From NCBI GenBank assembly GCA_041485905.1, contig JBGPKK010000153.1, forward strand, positions 1 to 10,956: 10,956 nucleotides of DNA. The letters are read 5' to 3'. The position numbers and the translations under genes were made by a program. The notes under the pieces were generated by a model. That model was given only the letters and a program-made list of their open reading frames with translations. It was not told where the DNA came from and ran no database searches. Positions 1-6,985 of this stretch are shown piece by piece (within the stretch, counting starts at the first letter, position 1; the number at the start of each line of letters is the position of its first letter). Origin of the DNA: JAHFUI01 sp041485905. Its GTDB lineage: Bacteria; Acidobacteriota; Vicinamibacteria; Vicinamibacterales; CAVVIG01.

Positions 1-2130
1 CCGACGTGGCACAACGCCTCGCTCAGCACCTACAACAGCTGGATCCGTAACGGGCGGACCGGCGCCAAAGCGCTCAACCTGCCGCTGCTCACCGTCGGCG
101 GTACCAATCCGGATCTTGTCCGCCGGCCACTGGCCGGCGAGAACGTGACCAACCCGGTCCTGTTTGCCGAGCGACTGTTCAGTAAGTCGAGCATCCGCAT
201 CCTTCTGTCCGATACGGCGGCCGACATCACCAACATCCCGACTGTGACGGCCACCGCGCCGGTGCAGCTCGACGGTGATTGGTTTACGGCACCTCCAAAC
301 AACGGGACGGCGTACGGTCCGGTGAACTCGACACATCCGCCCATCGCGCGCACGATCGGGCCGCGCTCGACGACGGTCGCCGCGGCTCCGGCGAGCACGA
401 CGAGCACGATCAACGTGGTCAGCACGGCCGGATTCATCCCGGCGCTTAAGCTCGGCGGCACCGCCGTCACCTGCACGGGCAAGACCAACACGCAGTTCAC
501 GCCGTGCGTGGCCGGCATGCCCGCCAAGGCGATTGGAACATTAGTGACCGCCGGGCCCGCTCCAGGAGGCATCCAGGTGGCGACGACCGTGGCCACGACG
601 GCACTCAGCACGTCGATCACCGTCGCCGCCGGCGGCACAGCCACGTTCAATCCGGCGCCGTTCTGGATCGGCACCACGCTCGTCAGCTGCACCGGCTACA
701 CGGCGACGTCGTTCACCACATGCTCAGGCCTGGCGGCCGCTCCGGCCGCGGGCGCGGTCGTGACGACCAACTCGCTCTCGCAGGCCGGCACGGGTCTCAT
801 CGGCGGCTACATCAAGATTGAAGAGCAGGACGCCAACGGCGCGTGGACCGACATCACGATGCAGATCCTGAATTACGGGATCGGGGGCATAAACATCGAC
901 ACAGCCGGGCAGATCTGCGGCGGCGGCCTTCCCGTCGGCGATCCCACGCCCAACGCGATTGTGAGAATTCAGCGCCTCCGGGATAACGGGGGAGCCGTCG
1001 GCGGCGGATGCAACTACAACACCGACACGACTGGCGCCAAGGACGCGACCAACTGGCGGCCGAACACGCTGTTCGATCCTCGCGAAGCACTCCAGCGCGA
1101 CGTCGCGCCGGTCGGAACGAACGTGATTCTGGGCGGCGTCATGTATTACATCGCCATCGACGCCGGCAACGCGGCGAACTGGTTCAGAGGCACCGCTCCC
1201 GTTTACAACACGGGTACCGGCGTCAACGCACGGAAAGACAACGGCGGCTTCACGATCTATTTCTCGGATCGCCGGAACAACCGGACCACGTTGAACGCGG
1301 AGACCGCCGAGTACGGGTGGGAAGATTTCGTGAACCCGAACAGCGCGAACGGCGCGCCGAACACCGTGCTCGACGTCGGTGAGGATCTCAACGCCAACAC
1401 GACGCTCGAGACCTATGGTGGCCTGCCGAATTACTACGGCGTGTCCGGCGCCGTGCCGCCCGGGGCGTTGGCGCCGCTCAACGGCACCGCGAGGCCGACG
1501 ACCTCGATCACTCCCGGTCAGGCGCAAGTGAACCGATCGATCATCTTTCGGCACGCGCTCAAGCTGATCAACGGCGCCGCACTCGGCGCCACCGGCATCA
1601 CGGGGCTCACGGTTGTCTCGGAGAATCCGGTCTACGTGCAGGGCAACTGGAACGCGAACGGCGCCTTCAACGATCCGCACGTGGCGACTGCGATCATCGC
1701 CGACGCGGTCACGCTGCTGTCGACCGCCTGGAACGACGTCAACTCGTTCAAAAACCCGTACGATCCAACTCTCCGGACCCGTGGAGCAGACGCGTGGTAC
1801 CGTGTCGCCATCATCGGAGGCAAGGGGATGGCCTTCACGCAGCCCGTGGGCACCGCCACCGACTTCGGCACCGACGGCGGCGCGCACAATTTCCTGCGGT
1901 ACCTGGAAAGCGGCAACGCGGTCAACTACCGGGGCTCGATCGCGACGTTCTTCTACAATAGGCAGGCGATCGGCGCCTATAAGTGCTGCACGACGGTGTA
2001 CGGCCCGCCCATCAGAAACTATGCGTTCGATATCGAGTTTCTCGATCCGGCGAAGCTGCCGCCGAATACGCCCGTATTCCGCGACATGAACGCGGTGGGA
2101 TTCTCGCAGGAGCTCAGGCCGGGCAGATAA
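1..2130 (+). CDS. Large PilX-like type IV pilus-associated protein (5' end outside window)
   Basis: The frame is open from base 1 to the TAA at 2128-2130, giving 709 visible residues. An in-frame GTG at 145 is not the start, because coding continues upstream without a stop. The C-terminal third matches what I remember of large acidobacterial pilus-assembly (PilX N-terminal domain) proteins: a NPVYVQGNWNANGAF stretch (about 1627-1671), then an IIADAVTLLS segment, a YRVAIIGGKG segment (about 1798), a DFGTDGGAHNFLRYLE segment (about 1861), a Cys-Cys pair (1984-1989) and the ending FDIEFLDPAKLPPNTP from 2026. The pilin-like N-terminal helix that would prove the assignment lies outside the window. 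The visible part is rich in Gly, Ala, Thr and Asn, as expected for a secreted, surface-exposed protein. Residues coded by 370-774 form a degenerate tandem duplication (separate entry). The likely role is a minor-pilin or tip component; this is inference from family resemblance. Confidence 0.72.
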   Translation, partial: PTWHNASLSTYNSWIRNGRTGAKALNLPLLTVGGTNPDLVRRPLAGENVTNPVLFAERLFSKSSIRILLSDTAADITNIPTVTATAPVQLDGDWFTAPPNNGTAYGPVNSTHPPIARTIGPRSTTVAAAPASTTSTINVVSTAGFIPALKLGGTAVTCTGKTNTQFTPCVAGMPAKAIGTLVTAGPAPGGIQVATTVATTALSTSITVAAGGTATFNPAPFWIGTTLVSCTGYTATSFTTCSGLAAAPAAGAVVTTNSLSQAGTGLIGGYIKIEEQDANGAWTDITMQILNYGIGGINIDTAGQICGGGLPVGDPTPNAIVRIQRLRDNGGAVGGGCNYNTDTTGAKDATNWRPNTLFDPREALQRDVAPVGTNVILGGVMYYIAIDAGNAANWFRGTAPVYNTGTGVNARKDNGGFTIYFSDRRNNRTTLNAETAEYGWEDFVNPNSANGAPNTVLDVGEDLNANTTLETYGGLPNYYGVSGAVPPGALAPLNGTARPTTSITPGQAQVNRSIIFRHALKLINGAALGATGITGLTVVSENPVYVQGNWNANGAFNDPHVATAIIADAVTLLSTAWNDVNSFKNPYDPTLRTRGADAWYRVAIIGGKGMAFTQPVGTATDFGTDGGAHNFLRYLESGNAVNYRGSIATFFYNRQAIGAYKCCTTVYGPPIRNYAFDIEFLDPAKLPPNTPVFRDMNAVGFSQELRPGR
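370..774 (+). repeat. Tandem duplicated ~62-residue unit inside the PilX-like protein
   Basis: Two consecutive units are coded at about 370-555 and 583-774. Each starts TTVA, runs through a Thr/Ser-rich strand to an aromatic-containing turn (GF or TF), and then has a G-T-x-V-x-C-T-G core followed by a T-x-F-T-x-C stretch and an A-x-G-x-x-V-T end. The shared core is TAVTCTGKTNTQFTPC in unit 1 and TLVSCTGYTATSFTTC in unit 2. Each unit has two Cys about a dozen residues apart, which may form a disulfide. The similarity is in protein sequence, and the DNA copies have diverged, so the duplication is not recent. Confidence 0.7.
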
Positions 2131-2145
2131 TTCGATTTTGACGAC

Positions 2146-2167
2146 GGCGGACCCAATAGGGTCCGCC
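2146..2167. repeat. Perfect 9-bp GC hairpin between the pilus gene and thrA (REP-like)
   Basis: The left arm GGCGGACCC (2146-2154) and right arm GGGTCCGCC (2159-2167) are perfect reverse complements with the loop AATA. The element lies 15 bases after the pilus-gene stop and 45 bases before thrA. No T-run follows on either strand, so it is not a canonical intrinsic terminator, although it could slow readthrough or protect a 3' end. I recall similar hairpins followed by CTACC scattered in acidobacterial genomes, which suggests a dispersed REP-like element; this needs a genome count. Confidence 0.65.
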
Positions 2168-2197
2168 CTACCTGCCGCCCGCCCTGCGACGAACCAC

Positions 2198-2203
2198 TAC
2201 AAT
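2198..2203 (+). promoter_or_regulatory. Candidate -10 box (TACAAT) for thrA, leaderless geometry
   Basis: TACAAT matches five of six bases of the TATAAT consensus and ends 9 bases before the thrA ATG at 2213. No Shine-Dalgarno sequence is seen between them and no good -35 box is visible. If used, transcription would start at or very near the ATG, giving a leaderless message. The same hexamer also occurs inside the pilus gene (1954-1959), so the motif alone is not proof. Confidence 0.4.
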
Positions 2204-2212
2204 ACTCAGCTG

Positions 2213-4666
2213 ATGAAAGTGCTGAAGTTCGGCGGGTCGTCACTGGCCACCCCCAACCGCATCCGCGATGTCGGGCGGATTCTCGTCGACAAACATCGGC
2301 GCGAGCCGGTGATCGTCGTCGTCTCGGCGTTCCAGGGCGTGACGAACCAACTGGTCGAGGGCGCGCGGCTGGCCGAGCGCGGCGATTCGAAGTACCAGAA
2401 AGTCCTTCATGAGATCGCGCGACGACATCGATCGGCGGCCGATCGACTGGTGACCCGTGGTCGTCGTGGTGTTCGCGCCGGCGTTGACGAGCTGCTCGCA
2501 GAGCTGCACGACACGCTGCACGGCATCTATCTGCTTCGGCACTGTCCGCTGCAGGCGCTCGACATGACCACGAGCTTCGGGGAGCGCCTGTCCGCCCTCA
2601 TCGTCGCGGCTCACCTCAACCAGCAGTATGTCGATTCGCGACAGTTCGTGATCACCGACGATCAGTTCACACATGCGACGGTCAACTTCGCCAAAACCAA
2701 CCGGGCCACTCGCGCGTTTTTCGCCAGGCTTTTCGGTCGAGCCGGGCAGCGCCGGGTGATACCGATCGTCACCGGCTTCATCGGCTCGACCGACGACGGC
2801 CGGACGACAACGATCGGCCGGAACGGGTCCGATTACAGCGCGGCCATTGTCGGCGCCGCGCTCGGCGCGTCGGCCGTTGAGATCTGGACGGACGTGGACG
2901 GCGTCCTGAGCGCGGATCCAAACCTGGTGTCTTCGGCGTTCCCTCTGCCGCACATCAGCTACGAAGAGGCGATGGAGCTCTCGTATTTCGGCGCGAAGGT
3001 GCTGCACTCGGCGACCATCGCGCCCGCCGTCGCCAAACGCATTCCGATTCTGATCAAGAACACCTTCAACCCCGATGCGCCGGGGACGCGTATCTCGAGC
3101 GAGCGCGTCGAGGACGCAACGCTGATCGCGAAGGGGATCAGCTCGATGGGCGATCTCTCCCTCCTGACGTTGCGTGGCGCGAGCATGGTCGGAGTGCCCG
3201 GCACGGCCGAGCGGCTGTTTCGGACGCTCGCGGCGCGTCGGGTTAACGTCATCCTGATCTCGCAGGCGTCGTCCGAGCACACCATCTGCTTTGCGGTGCG
3301 CAGCATGGACGCCGCCGGCGCCATCGCCGCGATCGAGAGCGAATTCCGATTCGAGCTGCAGCAGCAGGTGACGCGGCTGGATCACGCCTCCAACCAGGCG
3401 ATCATCGCCGTCGTCGGCGAGGGTATGAAAGGACGGCCGGGCGTGGCCGGGAAGGTGTTTGGCGCGCTCGGGCGCCACAACGTGAACATCAGCGCCATCG
3501 CGCAGGGAGCATCGGAGCGGAACATCTCGTGCGTCATCGACGCGAATCAGCAGGTCCGCGCGTTGAACGTGATCCATCAGGCCTTTTTCGAGAAGCGCCG
3601 GCGCCTGGCGCTGGCCGTGATCGGCGTCGGCAACATCGGCGGTGCGCTGTTACGGCAACTGCATCAGCAGCGCAGCTACCTGTTGTCGAAGGGGTTCGAC
3701 GTGGCCGTCGTCGGCCTGGCTGACAGCAAGCGGTTCGTTGTGGATGCCGGCGGGATCAACCTTGCCCATTGGAAAGAGACGCTCGCCGGCTCGCGCCGCC
3801 GCATGACCCCCGAGGCGTTCGCGCAGGCGGTGGCGCACCTCGATCTCACCAACGCGGCGCTCGTCGATTGCACGGCGGACGATTCGATCGTCGATGCGTA
3901 TCCCACATTCATCAACGCGAACCTGCACGTCGTCACGCCGAACAAGCGGGCGAACGTGCTGCCGTGGCGGCGGTACGAATCGCTGAAGGCGCTGCTGCAG
4001 CTGCGGCAGAAGTATTTCCTGTACGAAACCAACGTCGGCGCCGGGCTCCCCGTCATGTCGACGCTCCGGGATCTGATCGCGAGCGGCGATGAGATCGTCA
4101 AGATCGAGGGCATCCTGTCCGGCACGCTGAGCTATCTGTTCAACGCCTACGACGGGACGGTTCCCTTCAGCGAGCTGGTTCGTGAAGCGCAGCGAATGGG
4201 GTTTACGGAGCCGGATCCTCGCGAGGATCTCTCGGGGGAGGACGTCGCACGCAAGCTGCTCATTCTCGCGCGCGAAATCGGCCTGACCATGGACATTCAT
4301 CAGGTGCGCGTCCACAGCCTCGTGCCTCGTGCGCTTGGCCGCGTGCCGTTCTCCGCGCGGTTCTTTTCGGCGTTTGCCCGCTACGACGCGGACATGCTGA
4401 AGCGGTTGAACGCCGCGCGGTCGCGCGGCCGCGTCCTGCGGTACGTCGGCGTCCTCGAAAACGGCCGGGCCCAGGCCGCGTTGAAGGAATGCCCGCTGAC
4501 GCATCCGCTGGCGGCGGCAAAAGGGAGCGACAATATCATCGCGTTCACCACGAAGCGCTATTCCCGCACGCCGCTCGTCGTCCAGGGGCCGGGCGCCGGC
4601 GCCGACGTCACCGCGATGGGTGTCTTTTCAGACATCCTCAAATTGCTCCACTACCTGCCGGAATAG
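2213..4666 (+). CDS. thrA: Bifunctional aspartokinase / homoserine dehydrogenase
   Basis: This cytoplasmic enzyme catalyses phosphorylation of aspartate and NAD(P)H reduction of aspartate semialdehyde to homoserine, steps one and three of the threonine/methionine branch. It has 817 residues, close to the 820 of E. coli ThrA. The aspartokinase part shows KFGGSS (residues 5-10), FGER (122-125), TIGRNGSDYS (200-209) and WTDVDGV (225-231). Two ACT-type regulatory units follow, the first containing VGVPGTAERLF and VNVILISQASSE, the second VVGEGMKGRPGVAGKVF. The dehydrogenase part has the nucleotide-binding GVGNIG (471-476), TPNK with the conserved Lys at 578, EGILSGTLSYLFN, and the family signature DLSGEDVARK ending at Lys681. 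All catalytic motifs are present, so it should be active, and the ACT units suggest allosteric control by threonine. The ATG at 2213 is chosen because the protein then begins MKVLKFGGSS as in the family; an in-frame TTG at 2138 would place the hairpin repeat inside the coding region. No thrB or thrC lies beside it. Confidence 0.97.
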   Translation: MKVLKFGGSSLATPNRIRDVGRILVDKHRREPVIVVVSAFQGVTNQLVEGARLAERGDSKYQKVLHEIARRHRSAADRLVTRGRRGVRAGVDELLAELHDTLHGIYLLRHCPLQALDMTTSFGERLSALIVAAHLNQQYVDSRQFVITDDQFTHATVNFAKTNRATRAFFARLFGRAGQRRVIPIVTGFIGSTDDGRTTTIGRNGSDYSAAIVGAALGASAVEIWTDVDGVLSADPNLVSSAFPLPHISYEEAMELSYFGAKVLHSATIAPAVAKRIPILIKNTFNPDAPGTRISSERVEDATLIAKGISSMGDLSLLTLRGASMVGVPGTAERLFRTLAARRVNVILISQASSEHTICFAVRSMDAAGAIAAIESEFRFELQQQVTRLDHASNQAIIAVVGEGMKGRPGVAGKVFGALGRHNVNISAIAQGASERNISCVIDANQQVRALNVIHQAFFEKRRRLALAVIGVGNIGGALLRQLHQQRSYLLSKGFDVAVVGLADSKRFVVDAGGINLAHWKETLAGSRRRMTPEAFAQAVAHLDLTNAALVDCTADDSIVDAYPTFINANLHVVTPNKRANVLPWRRYESLKALLQLRQKYFLYETNVGAGLPVMSTLRDLIASGDEIVKIEGILSGTLSYLFNAYDGTVPFSELVREAQRMGFTEPDPREDLSGEDVARKLLILAREIGLTMDIHQVRVHSLVPRALGRVPFSARFFSAFARYDADMLKRLNAARSRGRVLRYVGVLENGRAQAALKECPLTHPLAAAKGSDNIIAFTTKRYSRTPLVVQGPGAGADVTAMGVFSDILKLLHYLPE

Positions 4667-4669
4667 GAG

Positions 4670-4675
4670 TAAAAT
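4670..4675 (+). promoter_or_regulatory. Candidate -10 box (TAAAAT) for the cytochrome c/monooxygenase gene
   Basis: TAAAAT (five of six to consensus) lies 3 bases after the thrA stop and 30 bases before the ATG at 4706, in otherwise GC-rich sequence. No convincing -35 box is seen at the usual distance. It would give a short leader that carries the Shine-Dalgarno at 4694-4700, so the oxygenase gene may be transcribed separately from thrA. Confidence 0.35.
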
Positions 4676-4693
4676 TTGCCCGACTGCTCTGAC

Positions 4694-4700
4694 AGGAGAG
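4694..4700 (+). promoter_or_regulatory. Ribosome binding site AGGAGAG that fixes the start at 4706
   Basis: AGGAGAG lies 5 bases upstream of ATG 4706. A longer in-frame reading from TTG 4676 would place this site inside the gene and put a charged, non-hydrophobic stretch in front of the signal peptide, so the ATG is preferred. Confidence 0.8.
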
Positions 4701-4705
4701 TGACC

Positions 4706-6061
4706 ATGGCTACCGGAAGATTCGGTGTCGTCTGCCTCCTCGTGCTTCTCCCCGCGGCGGGGCGGGCCGACGCAGCCGACAGGCCGGTGACGTTCACCAA
4801 AGACGTCGCACCGATCATTCAGGCCAAGTGTGAAGCCTGTCACCGGCCGAATTCGATCGCGCCGATGTCGCTGCAGACCTTCGAGGAGGCGCGTCCGTGG
4901 GCGCGCGCGATCAGCGCACGCGTGGTCGCGCGGCAGATGCCGCCGTGGAACATCGACAAGACCGTCGGCATCCAGCATTTCAAGAACGACGCGTCGCTCG
5001 GCGACGAACAGATCGACACGATCGTGCGGTGGGTCGATGCCGGCGCGCCTCAAGGCGACCCGAAGGACATGCCGGCGCCGCGCCAGTGGCCAGACGACAG
5101 CACGTGGGGTTTTGCGGCCGAGTTCGGTCAGCCGGACCTCATCATCAAGTCCACGCCTTACACAGTGCCGGCCCAGGCGCAGGACGCGTGGTGGAAGCCG
5201 GTCGTCGACACAGGATTGACAGAACCGCGCTGGGTCCGCGCCATTGAAATTCGGCCGACGACGCTGAAAGGACGCCGCGTCACGCACCACGCGGTCGCGC
5301 GCCTCCAGCAGAACGACGGCAACGACATCTCGCGCGCGGCCAGCTTCGACATCTCGAAGGCGGTGGACCCCGACGCGGAGATCGGCCCGGGCCTATTCAT
5401 GGAATGGGCGGTCGGCAAGCAGGGCGAGCTGATGCGTCCGAATACGGGCAAGCTGATGATGCCCGGGTCGAAGATCATCTGGGACATTCACTACCACGCC
5501 GTCGGCGAAGCGATCACCGGTTCGGTCGAGCTCGCGGTCTACTTCTATCCGAAAGGGCAGGAGCCGACATACCGGACCGTGCTCGGTCAGCTGCAGGCCA
5601 TCCAGGGCGGATCGAAGCAGAACATGGACATCCCGCCCAACTCGGTGAGTGTCCATCAGGGCTTCTTCGTCATGCGACAGGCGGGTCGGATCGAGAACTT
5701 CCAGCCGCACATGCACCTGCGCGGCAAGGCGATGTCGATGGAAGCTCTCCTTCCCAACGGGACAACCGAGATGCTCAGCCACGCGAACTTCGAGTTCAAC
5801 TGGCACCTCAATTACATCTATGCGGACGAGGCCGCGCCGATCCTGCCGAAGGGCACGGTCCTGCGTTTCACGGCGTGGCACGACAACACGACGGCGAACA
5901 AAGCGAACCCGGATCCGAATCAGTGGGTGGGCTGGGGCGAGCGGACCGTCGACGAGATGGCGCACGCGTGGGTGAACATCACCTACATGAGCGATGAGGA
6001 CTACCGGACGGAGATCGCCAAGCGGAAGACGCCGTCCGCAACCGTCGCCCAGCGACACTGA
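4706..6061 (+). CDS. Secreted cytochrome c fused to a PHM-like type II copper monooxygenase
   Basis: The protein has 451 residues. Residues 1-24 form a signal peptide (hydrophobic core VVCLLVLLPAAG). A small cytochrome c domain follows: heme motif CEACH at 42-46 and a possible distal heme ligand Met78 in RQMPPW. The rest resembles peptidylglycine alpha-hydroxylating monooxygenase (PHM). Candidate copper ligands occur in the family order: His194-His195 (THHAV, like PHM H107/H108), His262 in IHYH (like H172), His335 and His337 in PHMHLRG (like H242/H244 of HTHHLG), and Met418 in DEMAHAW (like M314 of DEMCN). The spacings of 67, 73 and 81 residues are close to those in PHM. It is therefore probably a periplasmic copper oxygenase that hydroxylates an unknown substrate, with the heme a plausible electron donor in place of ascorbate. 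The substrate cannot be read from sequence. The stop at 6061 lies one base before the next candidate start, suggesting coupled expression. A non-enzymatic role is possible if the copper sites are not filled. Confidence 0.85.
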   Translation: MATGRFGVVCLLVLLPAAGRADAADRPVTFTKDVAPIIQAKCEACHRPNSIAPMSLQTFEEARPWARAISARVVARQMPPWNIDKTVGIQHFKNDASLGDEQIDTIVRWVDAGAPQGDPKDMPAPRQWPDDSTWGFAAEFGQPDLIIKSTPYTVPAQAQDAWWKPVVDTGLTEPRWVRAIEIRPTTLKGRRVTHHAVARLQQNDGNDISRAASFDISKAVDPDAEIGPGLFMEWAVGKQGELMRPNTGKLMMPGSKIIWDIHYHAVGEAITGSVELAVYFYPKGQEPTYRTVLGQLQAIQGGSKQNMDIPPNSVSVHQGFFVMRQAGRIENFQPHMHLRGKAMSMEALLPNGTTEMLSHANFEFNWHLNYIYADEAAPILPKGTVLRFTAWHDNTTANKANPDPNQWVGWGERTVDEMAHAWVNITYMSDEDYRTEIAKRKTPSATVAQRH

Positions 6062-6062
6062 C

Positions 6063-6920
6063 GTGCGAGCGCCCGTGACGCCGTACGTAGTGTCCGGCTT
6101 CAGCCGGACCGTGCTGGCCGCGACGTTCGCCTGCTTAGTGCTCGCGGCACCGACCGCCGCGCAACTGCCACTCGAGCCGCTCAAAAATTCCGGCCAGGGC
6201 GTGTCGCCGGCCTATGAAGGCTGGTTCCGTAATCCCGACGGCAGCTTCACGCTGCTGCTCGGGTACTACAACCGCAATCTGCAACAGACGGTCGACATTC
6301 CAGTCGGACCCAATAACCGGATCGAACCGGGCGGGTCCGATCAGGGTCAGCCGACGCACTTCCTTCCGCGCCGCCAATGGGGCGTCTTCACGGTCCGCGT
6401 GCCCGCAGATTTCGGCGATAAGAAACTGACGTGGACGATCGTGGCGAACGGCAAGACAGCGGCGGTGCCGGTCGGACTGAATCCCCTCTACGAAGTCGAG
6501 CCGTTCAAGGACGCGGCGAACAAGAACACCCCGCCCGTGCTGCGGCTCGAGCAGGGCGGCTCTCCACTGCAAGGACCGCCGAGCGGCATCGTCGCCACAA
6601 TCGGCACGGACGTGACGCAACCGGTCACGCTGACCCTCTATGCGAGCGACGATGGGATCGTGACGCCGGATCGCCGCGCGGGCGACTCGCCAGTCAGCGT
6701 GACGTGGAGCGTGTTTCGCGGCCCTGGCACCGTGACCTTCAGCAACCCCAAGCCGGTCATCGACAAGACCAGCGGGAAGACGACGACGACCGCGACCTTC
6801 AGCGTGCCCGGTGAGTACATCCTGCGCGCGCAGGCCAACGACGTGTCAGGCGAGGGCGGCGGGGGATTCCAGTGTTGCTGGACGAATGCTCATGTGAAGG
6901 TCGTAGTCAAGGGACCATGA
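6063..6920 (+). CDS. Secreted protein of unknown function, GWFRNPDGSF family, paired with the oxygenase
   Basis: From GTG 6063 the protein has 285 residues. Other in-frame GTG starts lie at 6075, 6090 and 6111, and none has a clear Shine-Dalgarno, so the start is uncertain. An upstream in-frame ATG at 5994 lies inside the oxygenase gene and is less likely. A signal peptide is evident (VLAATFACLVLAAPTAAQ, residues 17-34). The mature part opens with a conserved block, YEGWFRNPDGSF at 51-62, followed by LLLGYYNRN. The C-terminal half (from about residue 170) is rich in beta-strand-like Thr/Val segments, with a VTWSVFRGPGTVTF stretch and a GEYILRAQANDVSG end resembling an Ig/PKD-like fold. A Cys-Cys pair sits at 271-272. 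I recall this family from acidobacterial genomes near cytochrome c-type oxygenase genes, but no function is known to me. The direct abutment with the oxygenase gene suggests a shared periplasmic role; that is inference. Residues 8-16 come from a hairpin repeat. Confidence 0.85.
   Translation: MRAPVTPYVVSGFSRTVLAATFACLVLAAPTAAQLPLEPLKNSGQGVSPAYEGWFRNPDGSFTLLLGYYNRNLQQTVDIPVGPNNRIEPGGSDQGQPTHFLPRRQWGVFTVRVPADFGDKKLTWTIVANGKTAAVPVGLNPLYEVEPFKDAANKNTPPVLRLEQGGSPLQGPPSGIVATIGTDVTQPVTLTLYASDDGIVTPDRRAGDSPVSVTWSVFRGPGTVTFSNPKPVIDKTSGKTTTTATFSVPGEYILRAQANDVSGEGGGGFQCCWTNAHVKVVVKGP
6083..6110. repeat. Dispersed hairpin repeat forming the N-terminal codons of the 6063-6920 gene
   Basis: The arms GTCCGGCT (6092-6099) and AGCCGGAC (6102-6109) are perfect reverse complements around a TC loop, preceded by CCGTACGTAGT. 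On the plus strand the element reads YVVSGFSRT, and on the minus strand VRLKPDTTY. I recall both peptides as recurring in predicted proteins of Vicinamibacteria-like genomes, which marks this as a dispersed REP-like element. Here it overlaps the start region and the positively charged n-region of a signal peptide. Confidence 0.7.
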
Positions 6921-6940
6921 AGCGGGCAGGCCTGTCAATT

Positions 6941-6963
6941 CTTGCGGTATCATGCACCGCAAG
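6941..6963. promoter_or_regulatory. Inverted repeat upstream of the small secreted protein gene
   Basis: CTTGCGGT (6941-6948) and ACCGCAAG (6956-6963) are perfect 8-bp inverted arms with a 7-base spacer. The element lies 20 bases after the preceding stop and 22 bases before ATG 6986, just upstream of the Shine-Dalgarno. No T-run follows, so an intrinsic terminator is unlikely. A TATCAT hexamer (6948-6953) overlaps the spacer and could be a -10 box, in which case the dyad would be an operator; alternatively it is an RNA hairpin in the leader. Confidence 0.5.
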
Positions 6964-6973
6964 TTCCCGAGAC

Positions 6974-6982
6974 AGGAGAGGA
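6974..6982 (+). promoter_or_regulatory. Ribosome binding site AGGAGAGGA for the 6986 start
   Basis: AGGAGAGGA ends 3 bases before ATG 6986. It supports this ATG over the longer in-frame reading from 6872, which would overlap the preceding gene and bury the signal peptide. The context GACAGGAGAG is the same as that before the oxygenase gene (4691-4700). Confidence 0.8.
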
Positions 6983-6985
6983 TTC

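Noticed and set aside
724..1887. Long minus-strand open frame opposite the pilus gene
   Set aside because: It is Arg/Val-rich with no recognisable domain and lies opposite a frame with family motifs; antisense open frames are expected in GC-rich DNA.
2138..2212. TTG start at 2138 for thrA
   Set aside because: It would translate the hairpin repeat as a 25-residue extension not seen in the family, which begins at or near MKVLKFGGSS.
2131..2212. Intrinsic terminator after the pilus gene
   Set aside because: The hairpin at 2146-2167 is strong but no T-run follows on either strand.
2240..3577. 445-codon minus-strand open frame opposite thrA
   Set aside because: The composition is that of a complement shadow (Arg, Asp, His rich) and the plus strand encodes all aspartokinase motifs here.
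3650..4504. 284-codon minus-strand open frame opposite the homoserine dehydrogenase part
   Set aside because: Shadow of thrA with no domain, start signal or family resemblance.
4667..4705. thrA-oxygenase operon with a functional link
   Set aside because: The gap is short (39 bases) but no metabolic connection between threonine synthesis and a periplasmic oxygenase is evident, and a -10-like box lies in the gap.
5393..6184. 263-codon minus-strand open frame containing VRLKPDTTY
   Set aside because: It lies opposite the oxygenase gene. The VRLKPDTTY peptide comes from the hairpin repeat read backwards and does not indicate a real protein.
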